This document shows positions 16,106 through 25,056 of a stretch of 64,000 bases of DNA, piece by piece. Source of the DNA: JAPPHY01 sp965247535 (lineage in GTDB: Bacteria > Chloroflexota > Dehalococcoidia > Lucifugimonadales > UBA2985); assembly GCA_965247535.1 (NCBI GenBank), contig OZ252018.1, positions 868,001 through 932,000 of the forward strand, in the 5' to 3' direction. Each line of letters opens with the position of its first letter. Position 1 is the first letter of the stretch. The position numbers and the translations under genes are program-made. The notes below the pieces were generated by a model, which did not search any database, had not been told where the DNA came from, and worked only from the letters and a program-made list of their open reading frames with translations.

Positions 16106-17110
16106 GTGACGATATATATTGGACTGGATGTACACAAAAAGGGAAGTGTTTATTGTTGCCAGGACGAGAGTGGGAAGGTAATCGGGGCAGGACAGTTGTC
16201 TCACAGCCTGGATGCTGTCAGGGGGTTGATAGGTGTAGGAGGGGAGGCTACTCGTGTGGCTCTGGAGGCGACGGGGAGTTGGCAGCACATGGCGGCAATG
16301 CTGGAGTCGGAGGGGGCGGAGGTGGTGCTATCCCATCCTCGGCGTACGCGGGCCATTGCATCGGCTAAGGTGAAGACGGATGCTATAGACGCTCGTACAC
16401 TTGCGGATCTATTGAGGGGAGGGCTGTTGCCACAGGCATACCTGGCGCCTCCGGGGATACAGGAGTTGCGCCGTCTGGTGCGGACCCGTGCGTCCCTGGT
16501 GGAAACACGCACTCGTTTCAAGAATCAGGTGCACGGGGTGTTGACCCAGGCTGGGGTTATACCCTCTGTGACGGACATCTTCGGGCGAGCTGGCAGGGCG
16601 TGGGTGATGGAACTGGAGCTATCTCATGGGGACAGGGTGGTCGTGGACACTCTGCTTGTGGAGATCGACCACACCTTGGAGACTGTGAGGCGGGTGGAGA
16701 GGGAGTTGCTGAGGCAACTGGAGTCGTCCAGGGAGTACCAAGCCTTGAATACCATTCCCGTGTTCGGCCTCGTCACCAGTGCGACCTTTCTGGCAGAGGT
16801 GGGAGACGTGTGGCGGGTCAAGCGTGCTCGACACCTGCTGTCTTACCTGGGTATTGTGCCCAGGGTGCATTCCTCTGGTGGCAAGACCCGCTTTGGACGG
16901 TTGACCAAAGAGGGGCCTCCATTGGCACGGAACGTCTTGGTACAGTCTGCATATCCTGCTATTCGGAAGAGTCCAGAGTTACGGGAACTCTACGACAAGA
17001 CCAAGCAGAGACACGGCTCTCAGGTGGCGCGTATAGCTGTGGCTCGGAAGCTGGCTACAAAGGCCTTTCACCTAATCAAAGCCGTTTCCTCCCCTCATGT
17101 CAGTGGGTAG
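16106..17110 (+). CDS. IS110-family transposase (DEDD recombinase)
   Basis: 334 residues. The N-terminal RuvC-like domain carries the DEDD residues: IYIGLDVHKKG (Asp), VALEATGSW (Glu), and KTDAIDARTLADLL (two Asp). The C-terminal Transposase_20 domain has LNTIPVFGLVTSATFLAEVG and SYLGIVPRVHSSGGKTRFG, where the Ser in VHSSG is the expected serine nucleophile region. Start taken at GTG 16106, because GAAGGAGG lies six bases upstream and MTIYIGLDVH matches family starts. It sits in one of two copies of a duplicated block, so it inserted after the duplication or was lost from the other copy. Confidence 0.9.
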   Translation: MTIYIGLDVHKKGSVYCCQDESGKVIGAGQLSHSLDAVRGLIGVGGEATRVALEATGSWQHMAAMLESEGAEVVLSHPRRTRAIASAKVKTDAIDARTLADLLRGGLLPQAYLAPPGIQELRRLVRTRASLVETRTRFKNQVHGVLTQAGVIPSVTDIFGRAGRAWVMELELSHGDRVVVDTLLVEIDHTLETVRRVERELLRQLESSREYQALNTIPVFGLVTSATFLAEVGDVWRVKRARHLLSYLGIVPRVHSSGGKTRFGRLTKEGPPLARNVLVQSAYPAIRKSPELRELYDKTKQRHGSQVARIAVARKLATKAFHLIKAVSSPHVSG

Positions 17111-17353
17111 CTCCTGACAGGCTCCGGCCCGCTTGGGCTATTCGGCCGTCGCGTGGCCCTATAGTGATTGAGCGCCTGCTGACGAGGGATTCAGGTCCAC
17201 TACCAACATGCGCAGCATACGCCAGCGCCCATAGATGCAGGACTGAGATCTCTAACACAGATGCGGGGAATCAGGCGATTGACAGGGCCTCTCTTTTCAT
17301 AGATGAGCCTGTCGAAGGAAATGAGCGGAAGCAAGGTGCGGACGCCCCAATCC

Positions 17354-18634
17354 TCATTCCGTCTCCGGCCACATGCCCTCCCACTCCCACGCAAGGTGCG
17401 GATAGCGTCCCGCCATCAGGTCCAGGTGCTGCGCCGACAGCAGCGGCGCGGGCGGCAACCCTGACGCGTCCGGCGTGCCCTTCCGCATGTCGCCATCCGG
17501 CGAGAATCCCAGCAGCTCGAGGCCTCCCTCCAGACCTTTCGCCTGCGCCATCACGCGGAAGTCACCCATACCGCCCGGCTTTGCAAGCTCCAGCATGCCC
17601 ATGCGATTGGAGTCCCTCTCCCTCTGCGAGAGCCCCATGCCCGCGAGCGATCCAACCAAGCCGCCCAGGCCAAGGTTCACCAGGAACTCACGCTGCGTGG
17701 TGAACCCTGCGACCGTCAGCCCGCGTTCCTCGCCCGCGCGAGCAAGCGACGTAAAGTCCACGTGGGAGGTCATGTCCTGCATCCCCACGCGGCGATACGG
17801 ATCGCCCTGCAGGGTGTGATCGTAGTAGCAGCGGAGCGTACCGCCCGACCGCTCGGACGAGTAGAGGTCCTTCGCCTCGTGGCCGTAGTCGATCGTCAGG
17901 ACGAGGCCGCGGGTCAGCGCCTGGGACGCCTCTTCCATCCAGTCGTCCAGCGCAAGGTTGACCTCGCCGCGGAAGCCGTCCGGCAGCTCGAGACCAAGGC
18001 CGCTCAGCCTCTGTTCAATCCGCGGCGTGGACGGCTCGTCGAGCACCTCGCCCAATCTTCCGTCCTCCAGCGTGACGTACACCTCCAGCACTCGCCCGTC
18101 GCGCATCGCGAATCGGTGCACGGGGAATGCGTCCGGAAGCTCATTGGAGAGCACGCAGCCCTCCACGCCCCTGAACGGCAGGCCGAAGCCTCTGACTGGC
18201 TGGAGTCGCACGTTCGCGGGACTGGCGATCGAGCAGTCCACCGCCGCGTACTCCAGCGCACGCGCGAACGCCGGCGACAGCGACGATGCGTAGTCCAGGA
18301 AGGCTTGCGCCAGTTGGCAGCCGCCCGCTCCAACCTCGACGACGTGGAACCGCGACGGCGAGCCCATGAGCTCCCAGAGCTGCCTGACCTGCACGGCCAA
18401 GAGAGCGCCGAATGCAGGATGGGCTACTGGGGCCGTGTAGTAGTCGCCAGTCTTGGAGCGGTCCTCGGAAACGTAGTAGCCGCCGGGCCCGTAGAGGGCC
18501 AGCTCCATGAAGCGGGCAAACGTGATGCGTCCGTGCTCCGCGATGAGCCGCTCAATGGTGACCAGCGGCTCCGAGCTGCTGTCGTCCTTTTCCGCCAACC
18601 CGTTACCGCGCATCGGCTGGGGACGGCTCGCCAC
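17354..18634 (-). CDS. SAM-dependent methyltransferase, MidA/NDUFAF7 (DUF185) family
   Basis: 426 residues. The N-terminal region has YGPGGYYVSEDRSKTGDYYTAP, typical of the family. The SAM-binding motif I is VVEVGAGG (98-105), followed by GCVLSNELPDAFPVHRF and VLTIDYGHEA. In eukaryotes and bacteria this family methylates an arginine of a respiratory complex I subunit or related targets; the bacterial target is not known from sequence. Only 38 bases separate it from citrate synthase upstream on the same strand, so the two are probably co-transcribed. A copy with a large internal deletion lies at 29102-29573. Confidence 0.85.
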   Translation of the reverse strand: MASRPQPMRGNGLAEKDDSSSEPLVTIERLIAEHGRITFARFMELALYGPGGYYVSEDRSKTGDYYTAPVAHPAFGALLAVQVRQLWELMGSPSRFHVVEVGAGGCQLAQAFLDYASSLSPAFARALEYAAVDCSIASPANVRLQPVRGFGLPFRGVEGCVLSNELPDAFPVHRFAMRDGRVLEVYVTLEDGRLGEVLDEPSTPRIEQRLSGLGLELPDGFRGEVNLALDDWMEEASQALTRGLVLTIDYGHEAKDLYSSERSGGTLRCYYDHTLQGDPYRRVGMQDMTSHVDFTSLARAGEERGLTVAGFTTQREFLVNLGLGGLVGSLAGMGLSQRERDSNRMGMLELAKPGGMGDFRVMAQAKGLEGGLELLGFSPDGDMRKGTPDASGLPPAPLLSAQHLDLMAGRYPHLAWEWEGMWPETE

Positions 18635-18672
18635 CGGTCGATGACCTGCGGGGCCGTACCGCGACGTGGGGA

Positions 18673-19809
18673 CTATCCCCGCTGATCGATGGGCGTGAAC
18701 TCCAGGTCCATCGGGCCTTCGTAAAGGAGCAGAGGACGCAGGAGTATGTTGTTTGAGTGCTGCTCCATCACTTGGACCGTCCAGCCCGGAATGCGGCCCA
18801 TGGCGAATATGCAGATGAAGATGTCCTTGGGTATCTCCAGCAGGTGGTACATGGCGCCGGCCCAGAAGTCCACGTTGGGGCAGATCCCCCTGGCCCCGTA
18901 CGGCTCCATGACCTCCGCCACCTTACTGAGGATGCTGAACCACTTGGGCTGGCCTCGCTCCATTCCCAAGGCCTCGCACTCCGACTTCAGGTGCCTGGCG
19001 CGCGGGTCCTCCACCTTGTACACCCTGTGGCCGAAGCCCATGACCCGGCCTCCGCTTTCCAGGATGCCGCGCGTGTACTCCTCCGCTCTGTCCTCCTCGC
19101 CGATGTCCAGGGCCATCTTCATGACCTCCTCGGCGGCGCCGCCGTGGGCCGGTCCCTTGAGCGTGCCGATGCCCGATACGACGGCCGAGTGCAGGTCGGA
19201 GATGGTGCTGGCAGCCACGCGTGCAGCAAAGGCGGAGGCGTTGATGCCGTGCTCGGCGTGGAGCACGAAGTCCTTTTCCATTAAGCGGGCCTCGTCGGCG
19301 GTAGGCTCCTTCTCGAAGAGCATGTAAAGGAAGTTGGCGGCCTGCTTCAGATCGGGGTTCGGGGCGACCGGATCCTTGCCCTGGACGATGCGGGAGTGCG
19401 CGGTGACAATCGTGGGGGCCTGAGCGGTGAGCCGGATACCCTTGCGCAGCGTGGAGTCCGGGGAGTTGTCGGCGGTGTCCGGGTCAAACGATGCGAGCGC
19501 GGAGACGGCTGTGCGAAGAACGTCCATTGGATGGGCGTCCTTGGTGAGACGTATGATCTCCAACACCTCGGCGGGGATGGAGCGGTTGGCGCGAAGTTCC
19601 GAGTCAAAGGCGTCGAGCTCGTCCTGGTTGGGAAGCTTGCCGTAGAGCAGCAGGTAGACCGTCTCCTCGAAGGTGGCCATCTCGGCCAGGTCGTGAATGG
19701 AGTATCCGCGGTAGAGCAGCTTGCCTTCGGCGCCGTCGATGAAGCTGGACTGCGTCTTGTCGATGTAGACTCCCTGCAATCCTCTCTTGAGCTCTATTTC
19801 GGTTGCCAT
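18673..19809 (-). CDS. gltA: Citrate synthase
   Basis: 378 residues: acetyl-CoA + oxaloacetate to citrate, entry to the TCA cycle. It shows the GGAEGKLLYRGYSIHDLA-type N-terminus (here DGAEGKLLYRGYSI), LHAEHGINASAFAARV, GPAHGGAAEEVM, MGFGHRVYKVEDPRA (catalytic His) and CPNVDFWAG (catalytic Asp). The open frame extends 21 codons further, but ATG 19809 is preceded by GGGGGGC and begins MATEIELKRG as in the family. 2-methylcitrate synthase is a close relative and cannot be fully excluded. It heads a two-gene unit with the MidA-type methyltransferase. korAB downstream fits a ferredoxin-linked TCA cycle. Confidence 0.92.
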   Translation of the reverse strand: MATEIELKRGLQGVYIDKTQSSFIDGAEGKLLYRGYSIHDLAEMATFEETVYLLLYGKLPNQDELDAFDSELRANRSIPAEVLEIIRLTKDAHPMDVLRTAVSALASFDPDTADNSPDSTLRKGIRLTAQAPTIVTAHSRIVQGKDPVAPNPDLKQAANFLYMLFEKEPTADEARLMEKDFVLHAEHGINASAFAARVAASTISDLHSAVVSGIGTLKGPAHGGAAEEVMKMALDIGEEDRAEEYTRGILESGGRVMGFGHRVYKVEDPRARHLKSECEALGMERGQPKWFSILSKVAEVMEPYGARGICPNVDFWAGAMYHLLEIPKDIFICIFAMGRIPGWTVQVMEQHSNNILLRPLLLYEGPMDLEFTPIDQRG

Positions 19810-20026
19810 TGCGCCCCCCTTGGAAGATTGTTTTTGATTAAGGTATCGCCGCGCCGCCTCCCTCGCCTGCACGCCTCGTTGCGCACGTGGCAGTCACTGC
19901 AAGTATAAACCCTGCGAGATATAATTCAATAGCGGCATTGCCTATACCAGCGATATGCCCCGCCTATCATCGGAGGCAGCGGGAGAGGGGCGGGGGCGAG
20001 CGGTCCGGCTGCTTATCTAGCAACTT

Positions 20027-21055
20027 TCAAGGTGGGCCATTTGTGCCACTTACAACACGTTCTAGGGCATTCGATACGCAGGTCAACATCGCGGTCGACT
20101 CCGCCTGCAATAGATGCCTGTTGTCCCTAGCATATGCTGGATCAAAAAGATACCTGAGAGCAGTGAACGCGCTCTCTGTTCTTCTCAAGAAGAGGCGGAG
20201 ATTTTGCGATGTCCGTTCTCTACCTATGCTTTCCAGCTCATTCTTGAATTCCCTATCGACCGCTTCTTGCAAGTCAAAGGCCAGGAAGTCAAACAACTTC
20301 AGAAGTTTGTGTGTCTTGTATTCGTCTTTAATCTCGCCAGCTTGTCTGTGCAGCAAGTACTTCATCTCATACTCTATGGCTAGTGGCAGGAAAATCTGCG
20401 CTGCAAATACTAATTCGCCTCTTTGTTCCAACAGTCCTGTCTCAAATAACAAGCGGTATGCTGAACGGGCGCTGTTGGCCAAGAATAATACGAAGCTCGG
20501 GTCAGTTAAAGCTCGAACCTCTGAATCATCTTTCATCTTTAGAAATGCTTCTCGTAGGGCTTTCTGCTCTTTGCTCTCTCCTACAAACGTTATCGTGACT
20601 TCTCCTTGCTCCCGCTCTACCACCCTACCCCCTACTGTGGTTTCTCTAGTTATTGTGGCACTTTGGGGAACACTGCGAGGCTTGGTTCCACGGTCCGACC
20701 GTTTCAGAGAACCCACGCCGGACAGAATCAACTCTTCGTCCCCAGCCTTCGTGAAGCGCCAGTTGACTCGGGCTTGCCCAGACCGCCATGGACCAAGTAC
20801 CAACTGATCATTGGAGTCTCTAACTCTCAGCCGGAAACGCACTGGAACAGTCTTGTCCACAAGCGGTCGCATAACTGCAGATGTACTATCATTTGGTGGG
20901 AATTCAGTATGCAGGGTCCAACTTCCTCGCTTTTCTTCACAGGATGCCCAACCTCCCACATATTGCGATATGTTTCTTCCATCTACTACCAGATCAAGGG
21001 CTCTCATATCGTTGTCTTGTCCAGACTCTTCGTCGTGTTTCTGCGCGTCCAGCAT
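20027..21055 (-). CDS. Unknown 342-residue protein coupled to HicB-like gene
   Basis: I do not recognise this gene. It has two parts. Residues 1-170 are beta-rich and polar, with TVPVRFRLRVRDSN and RVNWRFTKAGDEELILSG. Residues 175-342 are alpha-helical, with SARSAYRLLFETGLLEQRGE, EYEMKYLLHRQ, YKTHKLLKLFDFLAF and FLRRTESAFTALRYLF. The helical part loosely resembles HEPN-type domains (a lone RDNRH occurs near the end), but the usual Rx4-6H is not clear. Its ATG shares one base with the stop of the HicB-like gene (TGATG), so translation is coupled. GC content is clearly lower than in neighbours, which suggests transfer. An effector or toxin role is inference from the partner. Confidence 0.6.
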   Translation of the reverse strand: MLDAQKHDEESGQDNDMRALDLVVDGRNISQYVGGWASCEEKRGSWTLHTEFPPNDSTSAVMRPLVDKTVPVRFRLRVRDSNDQLVLGPWRSGQARVNWRFTKAGDEELILSGVGSLKRSDRGTKPRSVPQSATITRETTVGGRVVEREQGEVTITFVGESKEQKALREAFLKMKDDSEVRALTDPSFVLFLANSARSAYRLLFETGLLEQRGELVFAAQIFLPLAIEYEMKYLLHRQAGEIKDEYKTHKLLKLFDFLAFDLQEAVDREFKNELESIGRERTSQNLRLFLRRTESAFTALRYLFDPAYARDNRHLLQAESTAMLTCVSNALERVVSGTNGPP

Positions 21056-21291
21056 CAAAACTGCTCCTCCTGTCCTATCCGCCGTGCCGCGTCCGTGAAG
21101 GGCTGCACCTCATGCAGCCGACGCTGGACCTCGCCGGCAGAAGCCGTCTCGTAAAAGAGCTCAAGCGCTTCCTTAAGGTTGGCACGAGCCTCGGACACGC
21201 TCTCGCCTTGGCTTGCGATGTCCAGCTCAGGGCAGAGTGCGACGTAGAAGTCGCCTTCGCGCTCGATAATCGCAGTCATTTGTCTAATCAT
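21055..21291 (-). CDS. HicB-like antitoxin-type protein
   Basis: 78 residues of the HicB/UPF0150 fold: MTAIIEREGDFYVALCPELD, then IASQGESVSEARANLKEALE and LFYETAS. This is the partial RNase-H-like fold of HicB antitoxins, without an added DNA-binding domain. HicB normally sits next to the 60-residue HicA RNase. No HicA (GSHxxF motif) is found on either side; instead a 342-residue gene overlaps its stop. Either this HicB serves a different partner or hicA has been lost. Confidence 0.75.
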   Translation of the reverse strand: MIRQMTAIIEREGDFYVALCPELDIASQGESVSEARANLKEALELFYETASAGEVQRRLHEVQPFTDAARRIGQEEQF

Positions 21292-21481
21292 CTGTGACCT
21301 CCCGGTTATCCGTTTCGAATCTCAGGATCATCATTTCGTCGTGAGCAGCCCCTACCCCTCACCCACCAGCCCCCGGAGCCCCGCGATCCGTCGCGCGGTG
21401 TCTACGAAGTACTCCTCGACCGCCGTGGTCAGCTTGGTAGTGGTTGGTGGCATGGGCCGAAGTGAAACCTACTTGAATTCC

Positions 21482-21779
21482 CTACGCCGCGGGCTGCGGC
21501 CGGTATGGCTCTACCCGTATCCGGTCTTCACCCTTGCGCGCTTCTGCAAGGTCGTAGGAAGTCTGCCGGCGTAGCCAGAAATCCGCACTGGACCATCCAG
21601 CCTTCTCAAGGCGAATGGGCCATGTCGGGCGAGATCGCCGCGTGACCATTCAATACCCGAGAAAGGGTGTGACGGGCAACTCCCAGAACCTCCGCAGCCT
21701 CGGTGACACTCAGGCCAAGGGGCTCTAGACAGTTCCCCCTGATGCTGCGACCAGGATGAGGTGGATTCTTCATAGCCAT
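21482..21779 (-). pseudogene. higA: higA antitoxin, single-base frameshift
   Basis: Reads MAMKNPPHPGRSIRGNCLEP, LGLSVTEAAEVLGVARHTLS, RVLNGHAAISPDMA, the XRE-type HTH of HigA/VapI antitoxins. At about 21622 an extra C shifts the frame. One frame over it continues IRLEKAGWSSADFWLRRQTS and YDLAEARKG, as in intact HigA proteins (DMALRLEKAF...FWL). So this is a full-length gene with one frameshift, at about 95 codons. A short HigB remnant lies directly upstream. Inactive unless the indel is an assembly error. Confidence 0.7.
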
Positions 21780-21795
21780 GGTCTCTTTCCTCTCG

Positions 21796-21850
21796 TTATT
21801 GATAGTCAACCAGATCTACGTCGCAAGAGTCGCCATTTTCAAGAGGGCAT
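21796..21850 (-). pseudogene. higB toxin, 3' remnant
   Basis: ENGDSCDVDLVDYQ and a stop, 17 bases before the higA ATG. HigB/RelE-type toxins end in this way (…DVEIVDYH). Only some 15 residues remain recognisable; the sequence further upstream is unrelated and GC-rich. Confidence 0.4.
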
Positions 21851-22046
21851 GGGCCTATTCTACGCCGCAGTCGCGTTAGGGGCAAAGCGCGCAACCGCGT
21901 ACCGGAGTCCCGCAGGCGCCCGCGCGCCGACATTCGCCTCCCCAAGCCGCTCGCACGCCTCAGTCGACGCCTGCGGCGCACGCGACGCCGTTGGCGGCGT
22001 TACGTTTCGTGAAAGCAATCACGATTCCGCGCATCAAGATGCGTAG

Positions 22047-22076
22047 TTGACATCGCTCAGTCGTGAATGATATAGT
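22047..22076 (+). promoter_or_regulatory. Sigma-70-type promoter for korAB
   Basis: TTGACA (22047-22052), 18-base spacer, TATAGT (22071-22076). The predicted start near 22083 leaves a leader of about 230 bases before korA. The leader has no obvious ORF of length and a few short inverted repeats. It may hold a regulatory RNA, but no known riboswitch class was recognised. Confidence 0.65.
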
Positions 22077-22310
22077 AGGCCGCAATCTAAGGGGTCTCTC
22101 TGACGCGAATGACCTCCATTCGGCTCTGAGGCGGTCCTATTGCAGAAGATCGAAAACGAATCCCGGTGGGCGGAGGCAGGTGGAAGTGGGAGTCGCTCGC
22201 TCTGCCTCTCGATGGTTTCCCTTTTGACCACAGTCCGTGAGACGCGGCCCTCTTCCTCGCCACCTGACCTACCGTCCCAACCAATACACTAGCAGCACAG
22301 GAGACAGCAT

Positions 22311-24026
22311 ATGCGCAATGACGACTTTGTGGTCCGGTTCGCCGGTGAGGGTGGCGGTGGTCTCGTAACCTCTGCCGAGTTGCTTGCCCAGGTGACCGCC
22401 CAGGTGGGCTACCACGTCAAGACATACGTCACCTTCCCTTCGCAGATCATGGGAGGGCCCACTTTTGCCCAGGCCCGCATCTCCACGTCACCCGTTCTGA
22501 GCTACGGCGATGAGCTTCACGTGCTTGTAGCCTTCGACCGGGAGGCCTACGACACCCACTACGAAGAGGTCAGGGATGGCGGCGTGATCATCTACAACTC
22601 CGAGGACTTCCAGCTGGAGGACGACGGCAAGAGCTTCGGTATGCGCATTGATGAGCTTGCCAAGTCCACCGGCAACCCCAGGGCCGCCAACATGGTCATC
22701 CTGGGAGCCATTGCCCATCTTGTGAATATGCCGGAGCATTACCTGCCGGAGTTCGTCACCAAGCGCTTCACACGCGGACGCCCCGGCGACGCGGAGATCA
22801 TCCGAGGCAACATCATGGCCCTGGGACTGGGCGCCGAAGAGGCCAAGAAGAGCGGTTTCAGCCTGGGCGCCCTGGAGGACCCCACACCCCCGGAGGGTAA
22901 CCAGATCATGATCAAGGGCAATGACGCCCTGGCCCTCGGAGCCATCACGGCGGGTCTCGACTTCTTCGTGGGCTACCCCATATCGCCCGCGACCACCATA
23001 CTGGTGTACATGGAGCGCAACCTGACGGGACCCGGCAAGTTCGTCTACCAGGCCAGCTCCGAGATCGAGTCCATCAACGCCATCGTCGGCGCCGGGTACG
23101 CCGGCAGGAAGGCCATGACCTCCACCGCAGGCCCCGGCGCAAGCCTCATGAGCGAGGGCCTCGGCATGGCATGGATGGCGGAGATCCCCTGCGTGGTCGT
23201 CAACGTACAGCGCGGCGGTCCCGCAACCGGTCTCCCCACCAAGGTTGAGCAGTCCGACCTGCTCTCCTCCATACATCCCGCACACGGGGACGTGAGCATC
23301 CCGGTAATGGCGGTGGGCAGCGTGGAGGAGTGCTTCTGGGCCGGCGCCCACGCCCTCAACTGGGCGGAGCGTTACCAGGGGCCGGTCATCCTGCTGAGCG
23401 ACCATGCCCTGTCCGAACAGGCTCAGAACATCCAGACGCCGGACATCACCAAGGTGGTGGACGAGCGCAGGCTCACCTACTCTGGCAACAACGGCTACGA
23501 GCGCTACGCAGGCACGGAGGTGTCCGCCATGCCCATTCCGGGCGGCACGGGATCGTACGTGGCCAACGCCAGCGAGCACGACGGCATGGGCGACACCACC
23601 CACCTGCCGCAGCGCCACGTCGAGATGACCGAGCGCCGATTCGGCAAGCTCAAGCTCCTGGAAGAGGACATCTACGAGCGCGAGAACACGGACGAGTCCG
23701 TCGCCGTCATGACCTGGGGCGGCTCCAAGGGTTCCACGCGTGAGGCGTACGACCAGATGATGGCCGAGGGACAGACCATCGGCTGGTACTACACCATGTT
23801 CCTCAACCCCCTGCCGCCCAAACTGCTGGAGGAGCTCAAGCAGAAGGAGCTGGTGCTGATACCGGAGCTGAACTACCTGGGTCAGCTAGCCAGCCTGCTG
23901 CGCGCCCAGGGCGTGAAGGCGGAGTCCATTACCCAGTACACAGGAACGCCCTTCAAGGTCCGAGAGCTGAAGGCGAGGATCATCGACAGGATGCAAGCTC
24001 ACAAGAAGGAGTTGGTGCAGGTATGA
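22311..24026 (+). CDS. korA: 2-oxoacid:ferredoxin oxidoreductase, fused gamma-alpha subunit
   Basis: 571 residues. Residues 1-185 form the gamma domain (FVVRFAGEGGGGLVTSAELL, MGGPTFAQARIS). Residues 200-571 form the alpha (pyrimidine-binding) domain: GNDALALGAITAGLDFFVGY, PISPATTILVYMERN, SEIESINAIVGAGYAGRKAM and TSTAGPGASLMSEGLGMAWM. With KorB it oxidises a 2-oxoacid to acyl-CoA and reduces ferredoxin, reversibly. The two-gene architecture (no separate delta/ferredoxin gene) is typical of 2-oxoglutarate-type enzymes of aerobes and Chloroflexi, but pyruvate or branched 2-oxoacids are possible. ATG follows AGGAGACAGC. It overlaps korB by 4 bases. Confidence 0.92.
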   Translation: MRNDDFVVRFAGEGGGGLVTSAELLAQVTAQVGYHVKTYVTFPSQIMGGPTFAQARISTSPVLSYGDELHVLVAFDREAYDTHYEEVRDGGVIIYNSEDFQLEDDGKSFGMRIDELAKSTGNPRAANMVILGAIAHLVNMPEHYLPEFVTKRFTRGRPGDAEIIRGNIMALGLGAEEAKKSGFSLGALEDPTPPEGNQIMIKGNDALALGAITAGLDFFVGYPISPATTILVYMERNLTGPGKFVYQASSEIESINAIVGAGYAGRKAMTSTAGPGASLMSEGLGMAWMAEIPCVVVNVQRGGPATGLPTKVEQSDLLSSIHPAHGDVSIPVMAVGSVEECFWAGAHALNWAERYQGPVILLSDHALSEQAQNIQTPDITKVVDERRLTYSGNNGYERYAGTEVSAMPIPGGTGSYVANASEHDGMGDTTHLPQRHVEMTERRFGKLKLLEEDIYERENTDESVAVMTWGGSKGSTREAYDQMMAEGQTIGWYYTMFLNPLPPKLLEELKQKELVLIPELNYLGQLASLLRAQGVKAESITQYTGTPFKVRELKARIIDRMQAHKKELVQV

Positions 24027-24889
24027 GCAAGAAGAACCCAGAATACGATTTCAAGTGGTGCCCCGGCTGCGGAGACTTCGGCGTCAAGCGCGCCCTTGAG
24101 CTCGGCGTGGAGAAGCGCAACGTAGAGCTGGAAACGCCCATGGAGAGCACTGTGATTGTGGCCGGCATCGGCTGCTCCGGCAACCTTGTGCACCTCCTGG
24201 ACGGCCCTCAGCCTTTCGGAATCCACGGCCTGCACGGCAGGTCGCTTCCCGTCGCTTTCGGCGTGAAGATGGCCAACCCGGAGCTGAACGTGGTGATTGT
24301 GTCCGGCGACGGTGACTTCCTAAGCATCGGCGGCGAGCACATCGCACCTCAGTCGCAGCGAAACCTGAACGTCACCGCCATAATCATGGACAACGGCGTC
24401 TACGGCCTTACCAAGGGCCAGAGCTCGCCCACCACAGAGCTTGGCGTGATCACTCCCACAACACCCTTCGGAAAGCTGGAGAACGCTCTCAACCCGCTTC
24501 AGCTCTACCTCACCCTGGGCGCCAGTTTTGTGGCCTCCGGGTTCTCCAGCAAGCCGCGCGATCTGGCGAACCTGATAAACGAGGGAATGAAGCATCCCGG
24601 CTTCTCGATCGTCCACGTGCAGTCGCCCTGCACCACCTACAACGACAACCACGACACGCTGAAGGGCAACGCCAAGAAGGGAATTGATCCGATCACGTGG
24701 GACATTCCCGAAGACCACGACTCGTGCGACAGGCAGGCCGCCTTCAACCTGCTCCAGGAGGGCGGCATTCCTCTGGGCGTCCTGTACCAGGACCCGGAGT
24801 CGGAGTCTCTAGACGAGCGGGCAGAGGGCATGCGACAGCGGGCCAACCCCCGTAGCGTGGAGCAGCAGATGGGCGCGTTCCGCATCTAG
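24023..24889 (+). CDS. korB: 2-oxoacid:ferredoxin oxidoreductase, beta subunit
   Basis: 288 residues. Binds thiamine diphosphate and a 4Fe-4S cluster: WCPGCGDFGV (cluster cysteines at the N-terminus), GIGCSGNL, HGLHGRSLPVAFGVKMANPE and the TPP motif GDGDFLSIGGEHIAPQSQRN through MDNGVYGLTKGQSSPT. ATGA overlap with korA ensures equal synthesis. A strong hairpin terminator follows 30 bases after the stop. Together with citrate synthase nearby it supports an oxidative or reductive TCA segment with ferredoxin. Confidence 0.93.
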   Translation: MSKKNPEYDFKWCPGCGDFGVKRALELGVEKRNVELETPMESTVIVAGIGCSGNLVHLLDGPQPFGIHGLHGRSLPVAFGVKMANPELNVVIVSGDGDFLSIGGEHIAPQSQRNLNVTAIIMDNGVYGLTKGQSSPTTELGVITPTTPFGKLENALNPLQLYLTLGASFVASGFSSKPRDLANLINEGMKHPGFSIVHVQSPCTTYNDNHDTLKGNAKKGIDPITWDIPEDHDSCDRQAAFNLLQEGGIPLGVLYQDPESESLDERAEGMRQRANPRSVEQQMGAFRI

Positions 24890-24917
24890 ACACACCGCTG
24901 CAGTAGCTAGGAAACAA

Positions 24918-24948
24918 CGAGGGCCCCTCTCAAGTGGAGGGGCCCTCG
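24918..24948. terminator. Bidirectional terminator after korB
   Basis: Stem GAGGGCCCCTC (24919-24929) with GAGGGGCCCTC (24937-24947), seven-base spacing. Very stable and perfectly paired, between convergent korB and the sigma-factor gene. No T-tract. Confidence 0.7.
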
Positions 24949-25056
24949 TCGCGTCCATACGCCTCTCGCGATCGATGTTCCTATCGGCCAACGTCCTCTC
25001 TGAGGACAGACAACGCGCTACTGGACCAACAAAACCGCCGGAATGGCGTCACGTGC

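Noticed and set aside
16600..17703. Open frame of 367 codons on the plus strand
   Set aside because: It overlaps the IS110 transposase in another frame and then the methyltransferase gene in antisense; low-complexity Pro/Ala/Arg composition.
20027..20807. Plus-strand frames overlapping the 342-residue gene
   Set aside because: Ser/Leu/Cys-rich antisense frames; the minus-strand gene has coherent structure and is coupled to the HicB-like gene.
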